A stretch of 13,102 nucleotides of DNA from Cytidiella melzeri (GCA_022592445.1 JABYQR010000665.1:1-13102), one strand, 5' to 3'; positions 1 to 7,781 are shown, counted from the stretch's first letter. The notes: generated by a model from the sequence alone, not told the origin. Made by a program: numbers and translations.

Positions 1-3000
1 CAGCGTATGTAATACTGAAGCTTTTTGGCACGACCTGTACGTCTTGACTTGAGAATCTTCTCGACTTCGTATTCTTCTTCTCCGTCGATGATATCTGGCG
101 GAGGCATCTCCAGCTTTTGGCCTTCGAATTCAGGTTCGTTGTACGGTACCAACTTGCTTGCATGGAATACAGGGTGTATCCTTGGTGAACGTTCGGGCCA
201 TTCCAGTCTGAATGTGACCGGCGAGAGCTTTTCAGCAATCTTGAATGGGCCATAGTACTTGGCTGACAGCTTATGTCCAGATTTTTGGTAGTCTCTCAGA
301 TCTAGCATGACCTGATCACCTTCGTTGAAGGGGACCTTCTGAACGTGCTTGTCATAGTACCATTTCATGCGTTCAGCCGCAAGTTGTAACGCCGCCTTAG
401 CATGCTCTTGAGCTTGCAAGCGGTTCCACATGATGTCATTCATGTCAGACCTTTTCAGGTCCTTAGTGAGCGTTGGACCAGCTCTAGGGTGTCTGCCGTA
501 TTCGAGGTAGAAAGGCGAGTGCTTAGTTCCCTCGTGCGCTGCATTGTTGTATGCGAACTCAGCCGAGCTGAGCAGTCTAGCCCAGTCGTCATGTAGTTGA
601 TCAACGTAACAACGCAGGTACTGTTCGAGCGTTTGATTAACTCGTTCAGTTTGACCATCAGTCTGCGGATGATATGCAGTAGTCATTGTAGATTCTATCC
701 CTAGCATTTTACACCATTCCTGGAATAAATCTGCTGCGAATTGTGGACCTCGGTCGGAAATGATTTGCAAAGGTAACCCGTGAAGGGTCCAGACTCTCTC
801 ATAGAGTAGAGCTGCAAGATCTTTTGCCGAGAACTCGTTTACGATAGGGAAGAAGTGCGCCCTTTTAGTCAGGCGGTCTACGACTACGCAGATAGCATTG
901 AAGCCATCAGACTCCGGTAACTGAGTAATCAAGTCGACAGTCATGATATCCCATGGTTCGGCCGGAACCGGATTAGGGATGAGTGGTCCATAAGGCTGTT
1001 GCGGACGAGTCTTCATCCGCTGACATGTGTCACAGCCTGTCACGTATTTCTTGACATCAGTGGTTAAACCTGGCCACCAGTAGTTTCTCGAGATCAGTTC
1101 GTACGTTTTCCATCTGCCAGGATGTCCGGCAGAAGGTAGATCGTGATGCATCTGGATGATTTGGCGTCTCAGATCTAATTTCTGATCTTTGGGGATGTAG
1201 ACTTTTCCACGGTATAGGAGTAATCCGTTCTCAAAATTCCATTCCTCTAGTGATTTCTTGAACTCCCTAGGACCAGAGTTAAGTAACTGCTGATAGTCCT
1301 TGGTAACTTCGTCGTTCATGAGTGCTTCCTTGACCCGTCTTAGGATTTCATCATCGTTGATAGGCGAGTCATGAGAGTTTTCGATAGCAGAGATGGCAAA
1401 AAACTCGGGTTTAAGGAGAATTTTGTCCTCGTTATCGGAATTTACCCCCTCTTCATGATCTGGCCTCCTGGACAGAGGATCTGCGGTAAGCATGGTCTTT
1501 CCGGGTTTGTGCCGGAGCACGAAATTAAATCGCGTGAGGTATAACGCCCATCGCGCTTGTCTCCGAGTCAGCTTCTGGGCATTCCTGAAATATGTCAGGT
1601 TTTGGTGATCCGACCATATTTCTACGGTAATCGGATGTCCCTCCAGATGTTGACGATACTCTTCCAGGGCGCGGATAATAGCCAACAACTCTTTATCGTA
1701 TATCTCATAATTACGTTCATGGACGTTGAGTGATTTAGAGTAGAAGGCTACTGGATGCCACAGCTTGTCAGCTGGGTCCAGTTGTGATAATACCGCTCCT
1801 GTAGCAAAGTCGCTAGCGTCTGTTTCCAGACGGAAAGGGTTTTCGTCATCTGGTATCCTCAGAATGGGTGCTGACGTAAAAGCCTGTTTCAGACTTTGGA
1901 AGGCCTGTTCCTGAGCATCTTTCCAGATCCAGGGTTGGTCCTTCTTTGTAAGAATAGTGAGCGGTTTCGCATGTTTAGCAAAGTCCTTGATGAAACGCCG
2001 ATAGAAATTGGCGAAGCCTAAGAAGGCTTGGACTTGCTTAACCTTTTCAGGTCGCGGCCACTCAGTAACTCCGGTGAGTTTGGCTGGATCCATCTCGATG
2101 TGTCCGTGAGAAATGATCATGCCTAGGTACTCAATGCGATCTTTTTCAAAAAAGCATTTTTCCGGTTTGGCAAATAGATCGTTCTCGCGTAGACGCTTGA
2201 GCACTTCCTGTGTGATGCGACGGTTTTCCTTCTTGTCTTCAGTGAAGATGAGGATGTCGTCGAGATACACCATGACATGTCCTTCTAAGATCAAATCACT
2301 CAGAATTTCATTCATCATGGCTTGGAACGTCGCAGGTGCGTTGCTGAAACCGAAATACATCACCTTGGCTTCGAAAAGACCACGGTGTGTGATGAACGCC
2401 GTCTTCCATTCGTCACCCTTTCGGATGCGAACATTATTGTATCCCCATCTAAGATCAATCTTTGAGAAGACCTTAGCCTTGCTTAACGAATTGATTAAAT
2501 CGTTGATGCGAGGTATGGGGTACCGGTTTTTCACCGTGATGTCGTTCAGTTTTCGGTAGTCTTGCACAAGGCGCAACGAGCCATCTTTCTTCTTGACGAA
2601 GAACACAGGTGCTGCAATCGGACTTTTCGATTTGCGGATGTAACCTTTTCGGAGTTCCTCTTCGATCCATTGATCTAGAGAATTCTTTTCCATTGGAGAC
2701 AGCGGGTATAGTTTAGCCGCTTTGGGAAGGGAGGCACCTTCCTCAAATTCGATCGCGTGATCGTACGGTTTGCGTAACGGCATGCGCTCTGATTTTTTCT
2801 TTGAAAAGACGTCACCAAATTCCCAAAGATATTTTGGTACTAATGGCTTCCAATTGACGGATTCTTGTTCGTCAAAGCCGTCTTCAAAGCCCTCATCTTC
2901 CTTTCCAGAAAGTTCAGCAATTATTTCCGCTATTTCTTGGTCTTCTGGATCGTCTAAGTCGATCCAGTGGATGTGAGGGTTGTCCGGGTCGACATTTCCT

Positions 3001-3569
3001 ATTCCGTCCAGGTTGTCTGACACCGAACGTCCCTTAGGTAACTCAAGTTCATCGATCTCTTCTTGAGTTACAGTGATGTTTTTACGAGCTCTTGGGGCAC
3101 AGAGTTCAGGACATCTGGTAAATCTCCACTCGCCATTTGCCCAATCTATCTCCGGATTGTGGCGGCGTAAGAAGGTCATCCCGATAATCATTTGTTTACT
3201 ACCGAGATCAGTAACGAGCATGTGTTGTCTTGCTCTGTGCGAACCTATTTCTAGGTATGCACGTACTGAGTGAGTGATTTGACCATCTTTATTGGGAGTA
3301 CCGTCGACGTTGATGACGTTAAACGGTGATGCCAGTTGATTTGTTACCAGATTGTTACTTTCAACCACTGACTTACTGATGAACGTGGTTGTGGCTCCTG
3401 AATCTACCAGAGCTTCGACCTGCACTTTCTTTCCATATACCCAAATTGTAACTGGTAGAAAAAATGAATTCTTTGAACGCGCTACATTTTTGACAGTATC
3501 TACGGTACAAAGATCGAGGGTATCAGGGCCTAAGCGTTCATGTTCGCAGGGAGTCACATGACGCTTCGG
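1..3569 (-). CDS. pol: Pol polyprotein of element 1 (protease-RT-RNase H-integrase-chromodomain), partial
   Basis: This polyprotein copies the element RNA into DNA and inserts it. The frame is open from the putative -1 slip at 3569 to the window edge, about 1189 codons with no stop. Visible in order: retropepsin motif LVDSGATTTF (catalytic D near residue 56) and IIGMTFL; RT with LDLR-like DLRWGY and active-site YLDD (near residue 435); RNase H with ETDASDF (D near 584) and PLSRRPDH; integrase HHCC finger (MHHDLPSAGH, then CDTC); integrase catalytic D879, D939, E975, so the last two are 35 residues apart as in DD35E; a GPY/F module containing YYGPF (about residue 1105); and the start of a chromodomain (EEYEVEKIL...YYIRW) at the edge. 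Pol has no ATG at its head and lies in the -1 frame relative to gag, as expected of a Gag-Pol fusion made by frameshifting. The chromodomain probably directs integration to particular chromatin. Its end and the 3' LTR are outside the window. Confidence 0.93.
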
Positions 3570-3575
3570 AAAAAA
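3532..3575 (-). promoter_or_regulatory. Putative -1 ribosomal frameshift signal at the gag-pol junction
   Basis: On the minus strand the heptamer TTTTTTC (3575-3569) fits X XXY YYZ in the gag frame (T TTT TTC). Gag ends in TGA at 3556-3554. Two bases after the heptamer a stem begins: AAGCGTCATGT (3566-3556) pairs with ACATGAACGCTT (3543-3532), 11 base pairs with one bulged A and a 12-nt loop. A -1 slip leads straight into the open pol frame. The 2-nt spacer is shorter than the usual 5-9 nt, so in practice the lower A-U pairs may be melted. Seen directly: heptamer, stem and frames. Inferred: function. Confidence 0.7.
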
Positions 3576-5014
3576 TCCTTGCCCTTGGTCGGCTTTTTCC
3601 CTTTACCCTTGTCAGGGGACGGGTGAGGAGTCGAAGGTTCATCATCTTCCGTTGGAACCTCCTCGATATGAGCCGCCAACTCTAGGCGCGCGGTATTAAC
3701 ATTTTTTGTCTTAGACGACGAGGCTTTAGGGGCTTCTGCCTCGCTGTCCGTTCCAGAGTCCTCGGCATCTGCTGCCCGAATCTTCTTCGGCGCCGAAGAC
3801 TTGCCATCCTTCTTCACTTCCTTCTTCTTATCGTCGGGCTTCTTCTTAAGGCCGTTGAGGTTGCATTCGTCCGTGTTATGTCCTTTGGACTTATGAATGT
3901 GACAGAACTTTTCCGACTTTTCAGTCGAGTTCACCTCTTTGCCCTTGCCCTTGTTCCGCTTCTCGTTCTTCTTCTTCTTTTTGTCCGCTGCGTCCACCTC
4001 CATAGGAGTGGACGTATCCTTTTCCTTTGCGAAGATCTGGCCTTGTGCTTTCTCCGGATAGACCTTCTTGTGGATGTCGAGCAAGAGGTCGAGGAACTGA
4101 GGCCAAGTTGTCGGAATTTGATTTTCATCTTTTCCGATCATGACGAGCCTCATGTCCTTCTCGATGACGTGCTTGAGCTTGTGAATAAGCAAGTCGTCCT
4201 CGTATCCAGAAAGCCTTCCAAGGTACGGAAACGTTCCGCGTACTTGACGAAGTTCTTATGCGCCAGATCCGTGTTATTGAACAAGGCATTGAGCTCCTTT
4301 CGAGCACCTCCTTGTCATCCCGTTGACCGTATTGTACCTTGAGCTCGTTTTCGAACTCTTCCCACGTTCCGATTGTCTGACCCTTCGTGAGCTTCTTGAT
4401 CCACGGCTCCATGTATTGAGCCGCCGCGCCTGAGAGCCGGTTCATCGCGACGGCAATACGTTGCCTGTCAGTAGCAACGTTCTCGTGGACAAGCCACAGA
4501 GAGATCTTGTTCAACCACTCGTTGAACTTGACCTTGCCATCGGTACCGTTGAACTCCGGGGGTTCGCCAATCTTAGGCTGGCGCGAGGATCCTCCTTGTC
4601 CTTGAGACAAGGGAAGCTGATTAATCTGGTTGACCACATTTGTGATCGTCGTTTTGACCATATCCAGGTCAGTGTCCATGCGCTGGACTTGGGTGTCAGC
4701 AGCGCACTGCGAATATAGGTCTTGAGCGACCTTATCCACATATTCCTGGAGGTTATCCTCCAGGAGCGACAGCTGGTTGTTCCAGATAAGAACCATCTGA
4801 TTCATCATGTTATGGACTATGGCAGCAGTTGCTCCACCTTCAACCGTACGAGTAAAAGCCCTTTGGGCCGTGTTCAGGTTGTGGAAAATATGCTGCTCAA
4901 AGTTTTCCACGAAGGGTTGTAAACAATTGGCGTGATCTTGCCAAAAGTCACGGAGTGGGTGAGGTTAGAGGCAGCGGGGGCAGCGTTGGATCCGGCGTTA
5001 GATTGAGAGGCCAT
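3554..5014 (-). pseudogene. gag: Gag of element 1 (capsid/nucleocapsid), three single-base frame breaks
   Basis: Gag forms the virus-like particle and packages the RNA. The chosen ATG at 5014 has a good context (GCAATGGC) and starts MASQSNAGSN. About 487 codons run to the TGA at 3554. The frame changes near 4951-4962, 4296-4302 and 4213-4222, each equivalent to loss of one base, and the third restores the original frame. The capsid region is recognisable (PPEFNGTDGKVKFNEWL, then WEEFENELKVQYG), as in fungal Ty3 Gag. A zinc knuckle near 3905-3860 reads CHIHKSKGHNTDEC, a C-x2-H-x4-H-x4-C variant in which His replaces the second Cys. The C-terminal part is rich in Lys and acidic residues, suiting nucleic-acid binding. 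The breaks would destroy Gag in this copy unless they are sequence errors. Confidence 0.85.
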
Positions 5015-5086
5015 TGCTTCTAATTTCTTAGTTAGCAAAGGATAAGCGAAATACTATTTCTAGTATAAGAAGAAGAGAAACACCAC

Positions 5087-5128
5087 TTTTCACACATTGA
5101 ACTCTTGTCAGAGTTGTTTTCACACATT
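5087..5128 (-). repeat. 12-bp direct repeat flanking a small hairpin, upstream of gag
   Basis: TTTTCACACATT occurs at 5087-5098 and again at 5117-5128 (plus-strand sense). Between them AACTC-TTGTCA-GAGTT can fold into a 5-bp stem with a 6-nt loop. The array lies about 75-115 nt upstream of the gag ATG. The rest of 5015-5239 holds no gene that I can support. Function unknown; it could be a cis signal for gag expression or chance. Confidence 0.5.
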
Positions 5129-5239
5129 AAATCCTTTTCAGGAAGTTGTCACCAATAAAATGAGGCTTGTCAGCCCATACATTTTATTCCATTTCCGCAT
5201 ATACAAAGGCGTTCATTTCGAACAGCCCTTCTAGTAGTT

Positions 5240-5960
5240 CTAAGATATAACCCCATCTCCGGTGTATGTCCACAAAACTAATTCTACCCAAACTTTCAAG
5301 TCCTTTTTCAACATTCTCCATTCCCTATTCGACATCTTGTCCGTATGGTTCTCCTTGAACCACTGTTCTATCATGTAGACCGACCAATCAGCAGCTGAAC
5401 ATTTTCGCGACGAGTGTTGAGCCGTGCATCCGAAGATTGGCCACCACTTGCGAAAGAGGCGTTCAGCTTGTTGAGCACAGGCTCAAGCCTTTGACAGGCT
5501 GCTGTGATCATGGGTTCGAACTCCTGTTGACGAAGATAAGCTTCGTCTTACGGAAGTGGAGATTGGAGGGAAGAGGAGAAGGAGTGGGAATGTAAGCGCG
5601 TTGATTGCGCTCCTCGATACGCTGGAGAAGGGTAAGCTTTTCAGCCTTTTCCTTCTCCTGCTTCTCGATACGGTCGAGAAGGCTGAGTTGAGACATGAGG
5701 TGAGAGACCTGTCTCATACGATCCTGGTTCTCCTCATGCTCGATGGTGGTGCGAGCCTGCTCCTCGAGGTCGATCCTCTTGATGAGGGGCTTGTTATCGG
5801 GGTATTTGAGCCGGCGAGGCTTGCCAGCGTCCTTGAACTTGTCAAGAGTCTCCTTGGAGACGGTAAGACGTTCTTGAAGTCCAGTGACTTCGTTGCGGAC
5901 GGGGATGGAGTAAGGGGTCTTGCGACCAGACTTAGCGGCGATGAAGCGGGAGATAGGCAT
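5240..5960 (-). pseudogene. Unidentified ORF between 5' LTR and gag of element 1, two frame breaks
   Basis: I do not recognise this protein. An ATG at 5960 in very good context (CACCATGCC) starts MPISRFIAAKSGRK. An in-frame ATG at 6125 would add 55 residues of less protein-like sequence, so 5960 is preferred. About residues 60-125 are charged, Glu/Lys/Gln-rich and heptad-like (predicted coiled coil). Near 5546 the frame shifts by one lost base and continues as DEAYLRQQEFEP. Near 5394-5402 a second lost base leads to ADWSVYMIEQWF and a Trp-rich end, with TAG at 5242-5240, about 240 codons in all. No zinc knuckle, protease or capsid motif is visible. Its place between primer binding site and gag is unusual, since element 2 has only about 140 nt there. 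It could be an accessory ORF, a captured gene piece, or the diverged gag of a second element joined here. Confidence 0.55.
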
Positions 5961-6524
5961 GGTGACTGTGTGTGACAAAGTGTGATGAGCTTGACAGCTC
6001 AGTGATGTGCGGAACAAATCTCCATAAAGGAGAGGTCCTGTGTGTGCGTGGGGTAGTGCCGGCGTCGGCCTGGACTCTCTCTCCAGGTCCGGTGGTGTAA
6101 GGATCTCCGTCATGGTTCCACCCATGCGGCAAATGGTTGGCGGATCAGTATTACACTGACCCTAAGTCCGGCCAGAACAAGTTACCCGTCTTTGTGCCTA
6201 AGCACTCATGGGCTTCTAGTCCTGTTGTCTAGCTCTTATAACGAGCATCTGACACCAGACTCCACTATCACCTGTGGGGCGGCACACTTTCATCATGTTG
6301 GCATAATGCCAACCCCTGCTCTGATCAGCTCTAGGAGCGTCGGGCGAGAGGGTGATTCAAGTTGTGCGCATCAAGGCAAGGCCTAGACATGACTACCACT
6401 TAGAGCCTATGGTCCGGCTACCTCTATTTTAGAGGATTTGTAGAGGGGCCCACGCACAGGCACAAGACCTAGAAGAAAGGGGAAAGAAACCTCCAGCACG
6501 TCCAGAGACGTGAGGGAGTAGGGG
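5961..6524 (-). other. Leader of element 1, rich in short perfect hairpins
   Basis: No convincing gene lies between the primer binding site and the upstream ORF. Four short inverted repeats are visible (plus-strand sense): CCTGGA...TCCAGG at 6070-6088 (7-nt loop); a 17-nt palindrome GTTGGCATAATGCCAAC at 6297-6313; CCTCTA-TTT-TAGAGG at 6421-6435; CACGTC-CAGA-GACGTG at 6497-6512, only 12 nt from the primer binding site. Such structure would suit packaging, dimerisation or self-primer folding, but that is inference. Confidence 0.5.
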
Positions 6525-6536
6525 CAGTCTTATCCA
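6525..6536 (-). promoter_or_regulatory. Self-priming primer binding site of element 1
   Basis: Two bases inside the LTR-A 3' end the minus strand reads TGGATAAGACTG. Its exact reverse complement, CAGTCTTATCCA, lies inside the same LTR (minus strand of 6663-6674), about 27 bp downstream of the TATA box and so at the expected RNA 5' end. In Tf1 and sushi-type chromoviruses the 5' end of the RNA anneals to this site and primes reverse transcription instead of a tRNA. I did not recognise a matching tRNA 3' end. Confidence 0.8.
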
Positions 6537-6662
6537 AATGTAACAGTTAAGGTTACTACTCACCAGGTAAGTTGATAAACTGAGGGGAGTTGATGGAGAT
6601 AGAGATAAGAGGTGTGGTGAGCGAAGTACTGTGAGGTACTGAGTAGTCCTAGTTCAACAGAG

Positions 6663-6674
6663 TGGATAAGACTG
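6663..6674 (-). promoter_or_regulatory. Self-primer sequence in LTR-A (RNA 5' region)
   Basis: The minus strand reads CAGTCTTATCCA, starting 27 nt after the TATATATA box (6708-6701). It is fully complementary to the primer binding site at 6525-6536. This would be the first or near-first part of the transcript, as in Tf1. The same site in LTR-B is at 7933-7944. Confidence 0.75.
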
Positions 6675-6700
6675 AGGGGATATGCCCTCAGGAGTGCCTC

Positions 6701-6708
6701 TATATATA
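6701..6708 (-). promoter_or_regulatory. TATA box of LTR-A
   Basis: TATATATA followed by GAGGCACTCC on the minus strand. It lies about 555 bp into the 725-bp LTR, the usual place for the U3/R promoter, and about 27 bp before the self-primer sequence. Confidence 0.75.
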
Positions 6709-6912
6709 CATGAAGGGGAGGACCCCAGGTACTACCTTAAGACCCCTAATACCTACATGAGTAAGCAAAGTAATCTACCTTACTAAGCATGCCCTATGCC
6801 CTAGTGGTGCCACTTCAATAATCAACCAATAGCAATTGTCCCCATGACCTGACCCCATGACCCAGCTCCAAGGCTAGACTTGTTCTAGCTTGTTCTAAGA
6901 CAAGGCTAGACT

Positions 6913-7009
6913 TTTCCAGAAGGTTCTAAGAACTATGACATCATCTAATGGAATGTTCTATACTATGACATCATAGTTCCAGCATGTTCCACAATGTTCC
7001 AGAGAGTTC
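6913..7009 (-). promoter_or_regulatory. Heat-shock-element-like arrays in U3 of LTR-A
   Basis: This mirrors the LTR-B array. TTC-ca-GAA-gg-TTC at 6914-6926 (plus-strand sense) is a canonical three-unit heat shock element, and a run of AGAA/GGAA units at exact 10-bp spacing (6977-7009) fits the step-type element known from yeast Hsf1 targets. It lies about 205 bp upstream of the TATA box. Confidence 0.55.
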
Positions 7010-7094
7010 TATCATGTGATACACAGATAAGGAAAGGAGCGCATCAGCGCATCAGAGACAGGAGGCGCATCAGCGCATCAATTGATAGGCACTG

Positions 7095-7196
7095 AGAATA
7101 AGCGCCGGAATAGGCGCCTGATAAGCGCCAGATAAGCGCTGGATAAGCGCCTAAATAGACGCCGGATAAGCGCTGGATAAGCGCTTGACAAGCGCT
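7095..7196 (-). repeat. 11-bp tandem repeats in U3 of LTR-A
   Basis: About nine degenerate copies of a unit close to AGCGCTTATCC, most 11 bp long and some 12. Many units carry the palindrome AGCGCT or GGCGCC. It is the mirror of 7411-7512. Repeats of this kind in U3 often act as enhancers or silencing targets; function here is unknown. Confidence 0.75.
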
Positions 7197-7263
7197 TAAA
7201 TATTCCCAATAATACCGTTGCCTGGTAAGGCAAGTCTTGTAGAAACATTGAAAATCTGTGACA

Positions 7264-7343
7264 GGGGGGTGCTGAGACTTGACGAGAAACTGGGATGCGA
7301 GCAGATGGTTGTTCAACGTTGTTTTGGGGAATAGGAACGTTTG
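7264..7343. other. 80-bp spacer between the inverted LTRs, probably inverted
   Basis: It begins with six G and ends CGTTTG. On the minus strand it holds 26 open codons in the style of a Pro/Ser/Gln-rich protein. If flipped, its C-run end abuts LTR-B, giving CCCCC on both sides of that LTR (a 5-bp target duplication), and the 26 codons read in frame into the sequence after LTR-B once one duplication copy is removed. It is therefore best explained as part of the older copia-like gag, inverted by recombination between LTR-A and LTR-B. Confidence 0.6.
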
Positions 7344-7410
7344 TGTCACAGATTTTCAATGTTTCTACAAGACTTGCCTTACCAGGCAACGGTATTATTG
7401 GGAATATTTA

Positions 7411-7512
7411 AGCGCTTGTCAAGCGCTTATCCAGCGCTTATCCGGCGTCTATTTAGGCGCTTATCCAGCGCTTATCTGGCGCTTATCAGGCGCCTATTCC
7501 GGCGCTTATTCT
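7411..7512 (+). repeat. 11-bp tandem repeats in U3 of LTR-B
   Basis: About nine units of the pattern AGCGCTTATCC, with variants GGCGCTTATCA and GGCGTCTATTT, in the distal U3. All units visible here are also present in LTR-A, so the array is a family feature and not a local expansion. Confidence 0.75.
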
Positions 7513-7595
7513 CAGTGCCTATCAATTGATGCACTGATGCGCCTCCTGTCTCTGATGCGCTGATGCGCTCCTTTCCTTATCTGTGTATCACATGA

Positions 7596-7726
7596 TAGAA
7601 CTCTCTGGAACATTGTGGAACATGCTGGAACTATGATGTCATAGTATAGAACATTCCATTAGATGATGTCATAGTTCTTAGAACCTTCTGGAAAAGTCTA
7701 GCCTTGTCTTAGAACAAGCTAGAACA
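7596..7726 (+). promoter_or_regulatory. Heat-shock-element-like arrays in U3 of LTR-B
   Basis: GAA cores sit at 7598, 7608, 7618 and 7628 (exact 10-bp steps), GAA-ca-TTC at 7649-7656, a canonical GAA-cc-TTC-tg-GAA at 7681-7693, and GAA at 7712 and 7722 (again 10 bp apart). The alternating GAA/TTC pentamers and the 10-bp step form are the known binding layouts of trimeric heat shock factor. Two ATGATGTCATAG motifs (7633-7644, 7663-7674), similar to bZIP/CRE sites, are interleaved. The block ends about 170 bp upstream of the TATA box. Binding is inference. Confidence 0.55.
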
Positions 7727-7776
7727 AGTCTAGCCTTGGAGCTGGGTCATGGGGTCAGGTCATGGGGACAATTGCT

Positions 7777-7781
7777 ATTGG
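7777..7781 (-). promoter_or_regulatory. CCAAT box of LTR-B
   Basis: ATTGG (CCAAT on the minus strand) about 120 bp upstream of the TATA box, preceded by two copies of GGTCATGGGG (7745-7754, 7758-7767). A plausible promoter-proximal element, but a 5-bp motif is weak evidence on its own. Confidence 0.35.

Larger units (their letters stand above)
1..7263 (-). mobile_element. Element 1: Ty3/gypsy chromovirus, 5' LTR to partial pol
   Basis: Reading leftward, the order is LTR, self-priming primer binding site, leader, extra ORF, gag, -1 frameshift signal, then pol with protease-RT-RNase H-integrase-chromodomain. This domain order and the chromodomain define a Ty3/gypsy chromovirus. The 3' LTR is beyond the left edge. 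Pol is open throughout, but the extra ORF has two frame breaks and gag has three. The 5' LTR is nearly identical to the neighbouring LTR-B, which suggests recent activity. A composite of two elements joined somewhere between 5014 and 5240 cannot be excluded without the 3' LTR. Confidence 0.85.
6539..7263 (-). mobile_element. LTR-A: 5' LTR of element 1 (725 bp)
   Basis: On the minus strand it begins TGTCACAG (7263) and ends CTGTTACA (6539), with the inverted TG...CA ends of an LTR. Orientation follows from the TATATATA box at 6708-6701 late in the repeat and the primer binding site beyond the CTGTTACA end. It matches LTR-B in inverse orientation with only three substitutions and one indel seen by eye. 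U3 carries 11-bp repeats (7095-7196) and heat-shock-like elements; U5 holds a GTGAGT splice-donor-like motif (minus strand, 6563-6558). Confidence 0.9.

Noticed and set aside
402..3561. Small plus-strand ORFs opposite pol
   Set aside because: They are antisense shadows of the pol frame with no domains or start context.
5135..5152. TGGTGACAACTTCC upstream of gag as a tRNA primer binding site
   Set aside because: No LTR end (CA) adjoins it, and a better-supported self-priming site lies beside LTR-A.
7337..7343. TTTG on both sides of LTR-A after flipping the spacer, as a 4-bp target duplication of a solo LTR
   Set aside because: The inner TTTGG is part of the primer binding region shared with element 2, so the match is most likely chance; LTR-A is joined to an internal region.
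7321..7343. GGGGAATAGGAACG as a polypurine tract making LTR-B a 3' LTR
   Set aside because: It is 4 bp away from the LTR end and not purely purine, and the spacer reads as protein coding on the other strand; kept only as a weak alternative.
7095..7512. CRISPR array
   Set aside because: The 11-bp units are tandem and have no unique spacers; the context is a eukaryotic LTR.
7044..7563. ORFs of about 60-103 codons over the LTR inner halves
   Set aside because: They translate the 11-bp repeats (repetitive Leu/Ser/Arg/Ala strings), occur in mirrored pairs, and come from LTR sequence.
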